DNA from: Acinetobacter sp. HR7
GTDB lineage: Bacteria; Pseudomonadota; Gammaproteobacteria; Pseudomonadales; Moraxellaceae
Length of the DNA: 32,285 nucleotides
Assembly: GCF_000773685.1 (NCBI RefSeq)
Contig: NZ_JPQO01000153.1
Coordinates: 1 to 32,285 of the forward strand
Direction of reading: 5' to 3'
Every line of letters begins with the position of its first letter. The stretch's first letter is position 1. Both the position numbers and the translations under genes were made by a program. The notes under the pieces are model-generated. The model was not told the origin of the DNA, searched no databases, and saw only the letters and a list, made by a program, of their open reading frames with translations. Below are positions 8,900 through 17,208 of this stretch, piece by piece.

Positions 8900-9817
8900 A
8901 TGAAAATAATTCGTTATGCCATGATTGGCTGCCTGGGCGTGAGCCTGGCAGCCTGTGATAAAAGCTCGACCAAACCAACAACAACTCCGACCATTAAAGC
9001 CCGTGAACCAGTGATTGCTCTTGCCTTGGGTGGCGGTGGTGCCAAGGGATTTGCTCATATTGGAGTGATTAAAGTTTTGGAATCACATGGTATTAAACCG
9101 AAAATTGTCACAGGAACCAGTGCCGGAAGTTTTGTGGGCAGTTTGTATGCCAGTGGTAAAACACCTTACCAATTACAGGAAATTGCACTGAATTTTAAGG
9201 AATCAGATATTCGTGACCTGACCTTAAACCGCCAAGGCATTATTGCCGGGCAAAAGTTGCAGGATTATGTGAATAAGCAAATTGTTAATAAACCAATTGA
9301 ACAGTTCCCGATTCGTTTTGCCGCGGTCGCAACCCGTTTGGACACGGGCCGCAAGGCTGATTTTATTAAAGGCAACGCTGGTCAGGCAGTTCGTGCATCT
9401 TGCAGCATTCCAAATGTCTTTGTCCCTACCACGATTGGCGGCAAGAAATACGTCGATGGAGGTCTGGTCAGCCCGATTCCGGTAAAAACCGCGAAAGACA
9501 TGGGCGCGGATATTATCATCGCGGTAGATATCTCGGCCCGTCCTGATGGCAGCAAAGCCATAAACATGTTTGGCTTGCTGGATCAGACCCTGAATATCAT
9601 GGGACAGCAGAGTATCAATGAAGAGCTGAATCAGGCTAATGTGGTGATTCAACCCAAGGTTGGACATATTGGGACATTAGATTTAAAAGCCAGCAATGAA
9701 ACCATCCTCGAAGGTGAAAAAGCAGCACAGCTAAAAATCCGTGCTATTGAAAAACTGATAAGTGATTTCAGCAAGTCTCCTGCAGCCTTGCAACCACCAG
9801 CTAAGCCAAAGTTCTAG
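8900..9817 (+). CDS. Patatin-like phospholipase, predicted lipoprotein
   Basis: This 305-residue protein has a lipoprotein signal with lipobox L16-A-A-C19, so it should be lipidated on Cys19 and membrane-bound on the periplasmic side. The patatin fold follows: oxyanion loop GGGGAKG (44-50), nucleophile elbow G-T-S74-A-G, and catalytic Asp186 in DGG. The Ser-Asp dyad is intact. It belongs to the RssA/YchK-like bacterial patatins, but those are cytoplasmic and lack the lipobox. A phospholipase or lysophospholipase role is the family expectation; the substrate is not shown. A Thr/Pro linker (22-33) separates the anchor from the enzyme. It sits between the LPLAT and nfeD genes, and may share their transcript. 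Confidence 0.9.
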   Translation: MKIIRYAMIGCLGVSLAACDKSSTKPTTTPTIKAREPVIALALGGGGAKGFAHIGVIKVLESHGIKPKIVTGTSAGSFVGSLYASGKTPYQLQEIALNFKESDIRDLTLNRQGIIAGQKLQDYVNKQIVNKPIEQFPIRFAAVATRLDTGRKADFIKGNAGQAVRASCSIPNVFVPTTIGGKKYVDGGLVSPIPVKTAKDMGADIIIAVDISARPDGSKAINMFGLLDQTLNIMGQQSINEELNQANVVIQPKVGHIGTLDLKASNETILEGEKAAQLKIRAIEKLISDFSKSPAALQPPAKPKF

Positions 9818-9916
9818 TACAGGATTTCAGTAGGCATCTATAGCGACATCTGCTACATTGAAGTAGATATAAAAATCATGATGAATATTTAATTATTGAA
9901 TGACATAGGCCAATTT

Positions 9917-10378
9917 ATGGAATTTGTTCTCGAACCTTGGCACTGGTTTGTATTTGGCATTCTGCTAATTCTGTCGGAACTGGTTTTGCCAGCATTTGCC
10001 GCCTTGTGGTTTGGTATTGGGGCGATTATGGTCGGCATCCTGTACTGGATGTTTCCGATGATGGGGCTGACCACGCAGCTGCTGACCTGGATCATTTTGT
10101 CAGTGCTGTGTACGCTGGCCTGGTTCAAGTTTATCAAGCCACTTTCCGTGGATAAGACCAAAGCCGGACTGTCACGTGAAGCCACGATTGGTCAGATTGG
10201 CATGGTGATTCAGACTGATCTGAACAATGGTCAGGTGAAAGTACGTTTTCCTTTACCTGTACTCGGTTCAGATGAATGGGATTGCCGCACGCTGAGTCCG
10301 GTACAGGTCGGCGACCGGGTCCGCGTGGTCGATATTCTCGGCAATGATCTTGTGGTGCAACCGCATAGCAATAATTAA
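9917..10378 (+). CDS. nfeD: NfeD-family membrane protein
   Basis: This is a 153-residue short-form NfeD, lacking the ClpP-like protease domain. It has a hydrophobic N-terminal half with about three membrane helices (roughly 9-75) and a C-terminal OB-fold-like domain (about 85-150) with REATIGQIGMV and VQVGDRVRVVDILGNDLVV. NfeD proteins work with SPFH/stomatin partners in membrane microdomains. That partner follows after 15 bases, a classic pairing. An in-frame TTG at 9896 could add seven residues. The ATG at 9917 is preferred because AGG lies 7 bases before it. Confidence 0.88.
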   Translation: MEFVLEPWHWFVFGILLILSELVLPAFAALWFGIGAIMVGILYWMFPMMGLTTQLLTWIILSVLCTLAWFKFIKPLSVDKTKAGLSREATIGQIGMVIQTDLNNGQVKVRFPLPVLGSDEWDCRTLSPVQVGDRVRVVDILGNDLVVQPHSNN

Positions 10379-10393
10379 CAAAAGGAAAATAAT

Positions 10394-11251
10394 ATGAGCG
10401 TGAGTTCTATCATTATGCTGGCCCTGCTGGCATTTGTTGCTGTCACCATTTTCAAAGGTGTGCGTATTGTTCCGCAGGGCTATAAATGGATCGTACAGCG
10501 TCTTGGTAAATACCATTCCACCCTGAATCCGGGCCTGAACTTTGTCATTCCCTATATTGATGAAGTGGCTTACAAGGTCACCACCAAGGATATCGTGCTG
10601 GATATTCCGTCTCAGGAAGTGATTACCCGTGATAACGCCGTACTGGTGATGAATGCCGTGGCTTATATCAACCTAACTACCCCTGAAAAAGCCGTCTATG
10701 GAATTGAAAATTATTCATGGGCAATTCAAAACCTAGTACAGACTTCCCTACGTTCGATTGTTGGTGAAATGGATCTGGATGATGCTCTGTCTTCGCGTGA
10801 TCATATTAAAGCTCGTCTGAAGGCCAGTATTTCTGATGATATCTCGGATTGGGGTATCACTTTAAAAACTGTAGAAATTCAGGATATTAAACCGTCGCAT
10901 ACCATGCAGGCTGCGATGGAAGAACAGGCTGCAGCAGAACGTCAACGTCGTGCAACCGTGACCAAAGCGGACGGCGAAAAACAGGCCGCAATTCTGGAAG
11001 CCGATGGTCGTTTGGAAGCCTCTCGTCGTGATGCAGAAGCCCAAGTGGTTCTGGCTCAAGCTTCGCAACGTGCCATTGATATGGTGACTCAAGCGATTGG
11101 CGACAAGGAAATTCCTGTGGCTTATCTGCTCGGTGAACAATATGTCAAAGCCATGCAAGAGATGGCGAAATCTCCAAATGCCAAGACTGTAGTTCTGCCA
11201 GCTGATGTATTGAATACCATTCGTGGTGTTATGGGCCGCCATAATCCCTAA
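10394..11251 (+). CDS. SPFH/Band 7 stomatin-like protein (QmcA/slipin type)
   Basis: This 285-residue protein has one N-terminal membrane anchor (about 4-22) and then the Band 7 domain, beginning RIVPQGYKWIVQRLGKYHSTLNPGLNFVIPYID. Next is an Ala/Glu-rich coiled coil (about 175-235, EEQAAAERQRRA and ADGEKQAAILEADGR), where such proteins oligomerise. It matches the QmcA/paraslipin class in length and order. It probably forms ring or cage assemblies at the inner membrane with NfeD. AAAGGA lies about 7 bases before the ATG. The pair ends at a strong terminator, so nfeD and this gene form the end of an operon. Confidence 0.92.
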   Translation: MSVSSIIMLALLAFVAVTIFKGVRIVPQGYKWIVQRLGKYHSTLNPGLNFVIPYIDEVAYKVTTKDIVLDIPSQEVITRDNAVLVMNAVAYINLTTPEKAVYGIENYSWAIQNLVQTSLRSIVGEMDLDDALSSRDHIKARLKASISDDISDWGITLKTVEIQDIKPSHTMQAAMEEQAAAERQRRATVTKADGEKQAAILEADGRLEASRRDAEAQVVLAQASQRAIDMVTQAIGDKEIPVAYLLGEQYVKAMQEMAKSPNAKTVVLPADVLNTIRGVMGRHNP

Positions 11252-11272
11252 GGATTCTTAAGAAATTGCGAC

Positions 11273-11308
11273 AAATAGGCAGCTCTTTGGCTGCCTATTT
11301 TCTTTTTA
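11273..11308 (+). terminator. Terminator after the nfeD-SPFH pair
   Basis: A perfect 11-bp stem (AAATAGGCAGC / GCTGCCTATTT, 11273-11300) with loop TCTTTG runs into a T-rich tail TTTTCTTTTT. Confidence 0.92.
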
Positions 11309-11467
11309 GTCAGAAAATCTCAGCAAAGATTGTGAAATTATGGTTAAATTTCGCGTTAATTTTTGAAATCTCCTGGATTCGAGGTTGCATAACTTTCGGA
11401 TTAAAGTTCACTGCATCTGCCATAATCCTTATTTCGATCTACTGTCCAACTTCAAAATGGATACCGT

Positions 11468-12958
11468 ATGAGCTCCCTAAATCCAACCTTAATAACCTTC
11501 CTGTTCTATATTGTCGCCATGATCGCGATCGGCCTGCTGGCTTATCGTGCGACAAGCAACTTTTCCGATTACATTTTAGGGGGCCGACGTTTAGGTAGTT
11601 TCGTCACTGCACTTTCTGCCGGGGCTTCCGATATGAGCGGCTGGCTGCTGATGGGTCTGCCAGGTGCGATCTACCTGTCAGGTCTGTCAGAAATGTGGAT
11701 CGCCATTGGCCTGATCATTGGTGCCTGGATGAACTGGCTGCTGGTGGCCGGCCGTCTGCGTGTACATACCGAAGTACAACACAATGCCCTCACCTTACCC
11801 GACTATTTCTCCAATCGTTTTAATGACCAGAAAAAAGTACTGCGTATCGTTTCAGCCTGTGTAATTCTGATCTTCTTTGCAATTTACTGTGCATCCGGCA
11901 TGGTCGCAGGTGCACGTCTGTTCGAAAGTATGTTCGCTCTGCCATACAGCACTGCCCTGTGGATTAGTGCGATTGCCACCATCAGCTATGTCTTTATTGG
12001 GGGCTTCCTGGCTGTCAGCTGGACCGATACCATTCAAGCAACCTTGATGATCTTCGCGCTGTTATTAACACCGATTGTCACCATTTTAAGTTTCTCGGAT
12101 TTGTCACAAATGACGTTGGCTTTGGAAGCTGCACGTCCACAAGCTATGAATGTCATGGGCAACTTAAGCTTTGTAGCCATTATTTCCCTACTCGCTTGGG
12201 GCCTGGGTTACTTCGGCCAGCCGCATATTCTGGTGCGCTTTATGGCGGCAGATTCAGTGAAATCGATTCCGAATGCGCGTCGTATCGGCATGACCTGGAT
12301 GACCCTGTGTCTCGGTGGTGCGGTAGCAGCTGGTTTCTTCGGGATCGCTTACTTCCAGGCGCATCCAGAATTGGCGGGTACGGTCACAGCCAACCCTGAA
12401 ACCGTGTTTATGGAACTGACCAAAATCCTGTTTAACCCATGGGTTGCTGGTATCGTTCTGGCGGCAATTCTGGCAGCAGTGATGAGTACCCTGAGCTGTC
12501 AGTTACTGGTGTGTTCTAGTACCCTGACTGAAGACTTCTATAAATCCTTCTTGCGTAAAAATGCGTCTCAGAAAGAACTGGTTTGGGTGGGTCGTCTGAT
12601 GGTGCTTTTGATTGCTTTACTGGCGATCTGGATGGCAGGTAACCCTGAATCTAAAGTCCTTGGTCTGGTCGCTTATGCATGGGCAGGTTTTGGTGCTGCC
12701 TTTGGTCCGCTGATTATTCTGTCGCTGTTCTGGAAACGCATGACATTGAATGGCGCATTAGCCGGTATGATCGTGGGTGCTGCAGTGGTGATTCTTTGGA
12801 AGAACCTGTTTGCCGCAACTGGCCTGTATGAAATCATTCCTGGCTTTATCTGTTCAATGATTGCGATTGTCGTGGTCAGCCTGATGGGCAAAGCACCGAC
12901 TGCTGAAATTACCGATCGTTTTGAACAGGCAGAACGACTGTATAACGAAAGCAAATAA
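11468..12958 (+). CDS. putP: Sodium/proline symporter
   Basis: This 496-residue sodium:solute symporter takes up proline with Na+ across the inner membrane and has about 13 membrane helices. PutP features include the early YILGGRRLGSFVTALSAGASDMSGWLLMG region (sodium and proline site), GWMNWLLVAGRLR-like loop 2, and FGQPHILVRFMAADS. The ending is the usual hydrophilic tail. Length equals that of E. coli PutP within a few residues. No putA or proline regulator is adjacent. The ATG at 11468 has only a weak ribosome site. The 216-base gap upstream contains the preceding terminator and presumably the promoter. Confidence 0.93.
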   Translation: MSSLNPTLITFLFYIVAMIAIGLLAYRATSNFSDYILGGRRLGSFVTALSAGASDMSGWLLMGLPGAIYLSGLSEMWIAIGLIIGAWMNWLLVAGRLRVHTEVQHNALTLPDYFSNRFNDQKKVLRIVSACVILIFFAIYCASGMVAGARLFESMFALPYSTALWISAIATISYVFIGGFLAVSWTDTIQATLMIFALLLTPIVTILSFSDLSQMTLALEAARPQAMNVMGNLSFVAIISLLAWGLGYFGQPHILVRFMAADSVKSIPNARRIGMTWMTLCLGGAVAAGFFGIAYFQAHPELAGTVTANPETVFMELTKILFNPWVAGIVLAAILAAVMSTLSCQLLVCSSTLTEDFYKSFLRKNASQKELVWVGRLMVLLIALLAIWMAGNPESKVLGLVAYAWAGFGAAFGPLIILSLFWKRMTLNGALAGMIVGAAVVILWKNLFAATGLYEIIPGFICSMIAIVVVSLMGKAPTAEITDRFEQAERLYNESK

Positions 12959-12971
12959 ATTTAACTTTCAA

Positions 12972-13002
12972 TAAAAAAGAGGACTTTAAGTCCTCTTTTT
13001 TA
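12972..13002. terminator. Bidirectional terminator between putP and ispA
   Basis: GAGGAC and GTCCTC pair around TTTAA, with A and T runs on both outer sides, so it can serve both converging genes. Confidence 0.9.
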
Positions 13003-13031
13003 TGCCTGTGCATTACAGCAATTGCTGATGA

Positions 13032-13940
13032 TTAGTTCTTACGATGTAACAGGAATTGAGTAATCTGGGTCAATTCTTCCGCTTGCCCATCAAAATATGA
13101 CAAAGCACTGAGAGCCTGATCATGTAGCTGTTTGGCATATTGCTGGGCTTTATCTAAGCCCATCAACGCAGGATAAGTTGATTTCTCAACCATCTCATCT
13201 TTACCAGCAGTTTTACCTAGTACTTCGGTATCGGAAATAATATCCAAAATATCATCCTGCACCTGGAACGCTAAACCAAGTGACTGTCCGAATTCACGTA
13301 GTTTCGGAATTGCCAGATCTGTGCCTTCAAAAATCGTTACGGCTGCCATCATGATCGCGGCAGAAATCAGTGCTCCGGTTTTATTGCGGTGAATGGTTTC
13401 CAAAGCATCCTGATCAATTTTTTTGCCTTCCGCCTGTAAATCCAGCACCTGACCATTGACCATTTTTGAAGACGCAGTTGCCAGAATCTGCATCTGCTTC
13501 AACACAATTGCCGGTTCTACTGATGGACCTTGATCAAACAGGCGGCTGCCCAGAATTTCAAACGCCATCGATTGCAGAATATCGCCAGCAAGTAAAGCCG
13601 TATCTTCACCAAAAGCCGCATGACAGGTCGGCTGACCACGGCGAAGTAAATCATTGTCCATACATGGCAGGTCATCATGTGCCAGCGAATAGCAATGGAT
13701 AAATTCAATGGCTACTGCGGCACGGCGTACCGCTGCCATATTCTGATTAGATTTTAAAGCTGCTGTGGCATAGCATAAGGCTGGACGAACACGTTTACCA
13801 CCCAACATCACCGCATGGTGCACCGCAGACTTTAACGGTTCAGGAATGGCAAAGGCATCAAGTGCTGTCAGTAGGTCCTGTTGAATACGATGTTGTGCTT
13901 GAGTCAATGCATGGGTTGACAGCTCAGTTATTGATGACAC
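13032..13940 (-). CDS. ispA: Farnesyl diphosphate synthase (polyprenyl synthetase)
   Basis: The enzyme condenses IPP with DMAPP and GPP to give farnesyl diphosphate for quinone, undecaprenyl and related isoprenoid synthesis. From the GTG at 13940 it has 302 residues, the usual IspA length. The first Asp-rich motif DDLPCMD is at 89-95 and the second, DDILD, at 229-233. GGKRVRP (IPP binding) lies near 47-53 and KTGALI near 187. The short chain-length specificity is inferred from overall resemblance to IspA. The frame extends to a TTG at 13964 (eight more residues), but GAGG lies 5 bases before the GTG and nothing comparable precedes the TTG. It stands alone here: no dxs or xseB is next to it. 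Confidence 0.92.
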   Translation of the reverse strand: MSSITELSTHALTQAQHRIQQDLLTALDAFAIPEPLKSAVHHAVMLGGKRVRPALCYATAALKSNQNMAAVRRAAVAIEFIHCYSLAHDDLPCMDNDLLRRGQPTCHAAFGEDTALLAGDILQSMAFEILGSRLFDQGPSVEPAIVLKQMQILATASSKMVNGQVLDLQAEGKKIDQDALETIHRNKTGALISAAIMMAAVTIFEGTDLAIPKLREFGQSLGLAFQVQDDILDIISDTEVLGKTAGKDEMVEKSTYPALMGLDKAQQYAKQLHDQALSALSYFDGQAEELTQITQFLLHRKN

Positions 13941-13945
13941 ATTCG

Positions 13946-13949
13946 CCTC
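13946..13949 (-). promoter_or_regulatory. Ribosome binding site favouring the GTG start of ispA
   Basis: Minus-strand GAGG lies 5 bases before the GTG at 13938-13940. The alternative TTG at 13964 has no such site. Confidence 0.5.
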
Positions 13950-14103
13950 GGATACGTTGTCCAATAGAGTTTAATGACAAGATACTGCTCTTGCCGCTTT
14001 ATACCGTTATTGTACCTTTAAACCTGAAGAATTATCAGCTTGAAATCCTGCTGTTGTTTTGTTCTATACCTGAATTTCAAATATCCAATCCTCTACAAAT
14101 AAT

Positions 14104-14134
14104 AAAAAAACCACTGAGCTGGCAGTGGTTTTTA
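14104..14134. terminator. Terminator downstream of prpF
   Basis: CCACTG and CAGTGG pair around AGCTGG, extended by A and T runs (AAAAACC / GGTTTTT). It lies about 30 bases past the prpF stop on the minus strand. Confidence 0.85.
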
Positions 14135-14161
14135 AAATCTAAGGAGAAACTTGAATAGAGA

Positions 14162-15355
14162 TTATTCAACTAGCACTTCAGGGGGTACGCGTACCCAGCC
14201 TTCCATGATGACTCGAGCACTACGGCTCATAATGGCTTTTTTCACCTTCCATTCACCATTCTCCTGTACTGCCTGCGCACCCACACGCAAAGTTCCGGAC
14301 GGATGACCAAAGCGTACCGCTTCACGTTCACCGCCACCTGCTGCCAGATTCACTAGAGTACCTGGAATAGCAGCCGCTGTACCAATCGATACTGCCACGG
14401 TACCCATCATGGCATGGTGCAACTTACCCATAGATAAGGCACGTACTAGCACATCAGTATCCTGTTCGGTAATCGCCTTACCACCAGATGAAACATAAGC
14501 TTTAGGCTCAGAAACAAAGGCAATCTTCGGCGTATGCTGGCGTTGTGCTGCTTCACTAATATCTGAAATCAGGCCCATTTTTAATGCACCATAAGCACGA
14601 ATGGTTTCAAACTTTTTCAGTGCTGCCGGGTCGCTGTTAATATCTTCTTGCAGTTCTGTGCCCTGATAACCTAGGTCTTCGGCCTTCAGGAAAATCGTTG
14701 GAATCCCAGCATTGATCAAAGTCGCTTCGAAGGTGCCATAATCTGGAACGACTAACTGATCTACCAGATTGCCTGTTGGGAACATCGCTCCACCCTCGGC
14801 ATCATCATCGGCTGGGTCAAGGAATTCAATTTGTACTTCAGCTGCTGGGAAAGTCACGCCATCCAGCTCAAAGTCACCGAGTTCCTGTACCTGACCATTC
14901 ACAATAGGTACATGGGCAATAATAGTTTTCTGGATATTCACCTGCCAGATATGTACCGTACAGATGCCATTTTCCGGAATACGTGCGGAATCCACTAATC
15001 CATTGCTAATGGCAAATGAGCCGACACCTGCAGTCAGGTTGCCACAGTTGCCGCTCCAGTCGATAAAAGGCTGATCAATTGAGACCTGCCCAAACAAATA
15101 ATCCACGTCATGATCGGGTTGCTGGCTTTTTGACAGAATCACGGTTTTACTGGTACTGGAGGTTGCATTGCCCAAGCCATCAATCTGCTTTCCATACGGA
15201 TCTGGACTGCCAATGACACGTAATAACAACTGATCCCTGATTTTGCCCGGCTGTTGTGCTGCTTCTGGAAGATCTTCTAGTTTGAAAAAAACACCTTTAC
15301 TGGTACCACCACGCATATAGGTAGCTGGAATCTTGATTTGCGGGGCAAAAGTCAT
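14162..15355 (-). CDS. prpF: 2-methylaconitate cis-trans isomerase
   Basis: This 397-residue PrpF isomerises 2-methylaconitate made by AcnD in the 2-methylcitrate cycle for propionate breakdown. Signatures are YMRGGTSKGVFF (13-24), GSPDPYGKQIDGLGNATSSTSK, WSGNCGNLTAGVG with the active-site Cys, EGGAMFPTGN, and the late LSMGKLHHAMMGT and FGHPSGTLRVG blocks. This matches true PrpF across its whole length more closely than the related GalD tautomerases. Normally it sits in a prpB-prpC-acnD-prpF operon. Here it is alone between ispA and a permease. AAGGAAGA lies upstream of the ATG. Confidence 0.88.
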   Translation of the reverse strand: MTFAPQIKIPATYMRGGTSKGVFFKLEDLPEAAQQPGKIRDQLLLRVIGSPDPYGKQIDGLGNATSSTSKTVILSKSQQPDHDVDYLFGQVSIDQPFIDWSGNCGNLTAGVGSFAISNGLVDSARIPENGICTVHIWQVNIQKTIIAHVPIVNGQVQELGDFELDGVTFPAAEVQIEFLDPADDDAEGGAMFPTGNLVDQLVVPDYGTFEATLINAGIPTIFLKAEDLGYQGTELQEDINSDPAALKKFETIRAYGALKMGLISDISEAAQRQHTPKIAFVSEPKAYVSSGGKAITEQDTDVLVRALSMGKLHHAMMGTVAVSIGTAAAIPGTLVNLAAGGGEREAVRFGHPSGTLRVGAQAVQENGEWKVKKAIMSRSARVIMEGWVRVPPEVLVE

Positions 15356-15689
15356 AATTTTTGTCTTCCTTCGTCTTGTCTTTATTTTGTAAACAATTAC
15401 GGGCGAAACCGGATTTTGAGTATAGTATATTTATTGCGTGATACATTGACTGCAAGACCTTTGTATAAAAAAACAACATCTGCAAGTCGTCTATTTTCTA
15501 ATGCGGATGAGAATTATCAGATTCAATAAAATTAATATATTGATTCGTTTATTATTTATTTAGTTTATTTTTATAATTATTTTTTATACATCTGATAATT
15601 ATATTTCATTCAAAGACTTGCTCTAGGCTTATCTGGCCTGATCTATTACAATCTTTTCACTTATTTTTTACATTGTCGGGCTGAAAACT
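15356..15689. other. Divergent promoter region of prpF and the AroP-like permease
   Basis: This AT-rich gap of 334 bases has no gene. It contains an 11-bp perfect inverted repeat, AATTATCAGAT (15512-15522) and ATCTGATAATT (15590-15600), centres 78 bases apart. These could be paired operator sites for a looping regulator. Confidence 0.5.
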
Positions 15690-17042
15690 TTGAATAACGA
15701 GTCTTCACAACTTCAGCGTGGCTTAAAGAACCGTCATATTCAGTTGATCGCCATGGGCGGTGCAATTGGCACAGGCTTATTCTTAGGTTCCGCACAGGTG
15801 ATCCAGTCTGCTGGTCCTTCGATTATTTTGGGCTATGCCATTGGTGGCTTTATTGCATTCCTGATCATGCGTCAATTGGGTGAAATGATTGTTCACGAAC
15901 CAGTTGCTGGTTCGTTCAGCCATTTTGCTTATAAATACTGGGGTAAATTCCCCGGCTTCCTTGCAGGTTGGAACTACTGGATTTTATATATTCTGGTCGC
16001 CATGACCGAGCTTACCGCTGTCGCGAAATACATTAACTATTGGTGGCCACATATTCCAGCATGGGCATCAGTACTGTTTTTCTTTGTCGTGATTACCTTG
16101 GTCAACCTCGGCAATGTGAAATTCTATGGAGAATCGGAATTCTGGCTTTCTATCGTCAAAGTCACTGCCGTGATTTCGATGATTGTCTTTGGTCTGTATC
16201 TATTACTTACAGCCGATGCTTCTTCAACTGCAGCATTTAGTAACCTGTGGACTGCGGGCGGTTTCTTCCCAAATGGCTTTGAAGGTTTATTCTATATGCT
16301 AGCTTTCCTAATGTTCGCCTTTGGTGGGATCGAACTGATTGGTATGGCAGCTGCAGAAGCGGAAAATCCGGAAAAAACCATTCCAAAAGCGATTAACCAG
16401 GTTGTGTTCCGTATCCTGATTTTCTATGTCGGGGCATTAACTATTCTGTTGTCACTGGTGCCTTGGAATCAGCTGGAACTTGGTGGTCTGGACAAGAGTC
16501 CCTTCGTGCTGATCTTTAGCCAGTTAGGCATTGACTGGGCAGCCCATCTACTGAACTTCATCATTCTGACTGCTGCCTTGTCTGTGTATAACAGTGGGAT
16601 GTACGCCAATAGCCGTATGCTGTTTGGTCTGGCTAAACAAGGCAATGCTCCTAAAATGTTCCTGAAAGTGAACAAGCAAGGTACGCCGATCACTGCAGTA
16701 TTGTTCTCTGCAATCCTGATTTTTGGTTGTGTATTGTTGAACTACTTTGTTCCAGAAGATGCCTTAAGCCACCTGATCTATGTTGTGGTGGGGGCACTGG
16801 TACTAAACTGGGCGATGATCAGCTTGACGCACTTCAAGTTTATTCAGCACATGAAACAGCTAGGCGAGAAAACCAAGTTCCCTGCCCTGTGGTCTCCATT
16901 TAGCAATGTGCTAGTACTTGGCTTTATTGCGATAATTCTTTACATCATGTGGACACAAGGCTTTAAGGAATCTGTGCTGATGCTTCCAATCTGGGTTGCG
17001 ATCATGTTTGGTCTATTTAAAGCACTTCGCCCTAAAAATTGA
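15690..17042 (+). CDS. aroP: Amino acid permease, AroP-like (APC family)
   Basis: This 450-residue inner-membrane permease has 12 hydrophobic segments. From LKNRHIQLIAMGGAIGTGLF through GWNYWILYILVAMTELTAVAKY, and again at AAEAENPEKTIPKAINQVV and LSVYNSGMYANSRMLFGLAKQGNAP, it follows E. coli AroP/PheP closely. Import of aromatic amino acids by proton symport is therefore the best guess, though ProY- and GABA-type relatives cannot be excluded. The start is a TTG at 15690; the next in-frame ATG falls inside the conserved first helix, so the TTG (or another weak start) is needed. No strong ribosome site precedes it. A terminator follows. Confidence 0.82.
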   Translation: MNNESSQLQRGLKNRHIQLIAMGGAIGTGLFLGSAQVIQSAGPSIILGYAIGGFIAFLIMRQLGEMIVHEPVAGSFSHFAYKYWGKFPGFLAGWNYWILYILVAMTELTAVAKYINYWWPHIPAWASVLFFFVVITLVNLGNVKFYGESEFWLSIVKVTAVISMIVFGLYLLLTADASSTAAFSNLWTAGGFFPNGFEGLFYMLAFLMFAFGGIELIGMAAAEAENPEKTIPKAINQVVFRILIFYVGALTILLSLVPWNQLELGGLDKSPFVLIFSQLGIDWAAHLLNFIILTAALSVYNSGMYANSRMLFGLAKQGNAPKMFLKVNKQGTPITAVLFSAILIFGCVLLNYFVPEDALSHLIYVVVGALVLNWAMISLTHFKFIQHMKQLGEKTKFPALWSPFSNVLVLGFIAIILYIMWTQGFKESVLMLPIWVAIMFGLFKALRPKN

Positions 17043-17071
17043 TTAAAAAATATTTTAGTAAAATGATTTTT

Positions 17072-17104
17072 AAAGTTATTGCTACGGCAATAACTTTTTT
17101 TTTA
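17072..17104 (+). terminator. Terminator after the AroP-like permease
   Basis: A perfect 11-bp stem (AAAGTTATTGC / GCAATAACTTT) with loop TACG is followed by ten T residues. Confidence 0.92.
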
Positions 17105-17135
17105 CCTAGTTTTGGAGTAGATTAGGGTTCGTTTT

Positions 17136-17208
17136 GCGCCCTTAGCTTAACTGGATAGAGCAGTTGCCTCCTAAGCGACCGACGTGGGTTCGAGTCCCGC
17201 AGGGCGCA
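17136..17208 (+). tRNA. tRNA-Arg (anticodon CCT)
   Basis: The 73-base cloverleaf folds by eye. The acceptor stem is GCGCCCT / AGGGCGC, and a D-arm lies around AACTGGATAGAG. The anticodon stem GTTGC / GCGAC carries loop CTCCTAA, with anticodon CCT at 17170-17172. The T-arm is GTGGG-TTCGAGT-CCCGC, with discriminator A at 17208. CCA is not encoded. It reads the AGG codon. It starts only about 32 bases after the permease terminator. Confidence 0.95.

Noticed and set aside
9224-9667. Open frame of 147 codons antisense to the patatin gene
   Set aside because: It has no recognisable motif or ribosome site and mirrors the codon structure of the real gene.
9838-9870. Hairpin between the patatin and nfeD genes (ATCTGCTAC...GTAGAT)
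   Set aside because: Arms are short and mismatched and no T run follows, so it does not qualify as a terminator.
15512-15600. Fur box or ferric-uptake control of the permease
   Set aside because: The ATTATC-type arms only partly resemble a Fur site, are 78 bases apart, and no iron gene is nearby; kept only as an unexplained inverted repeat.
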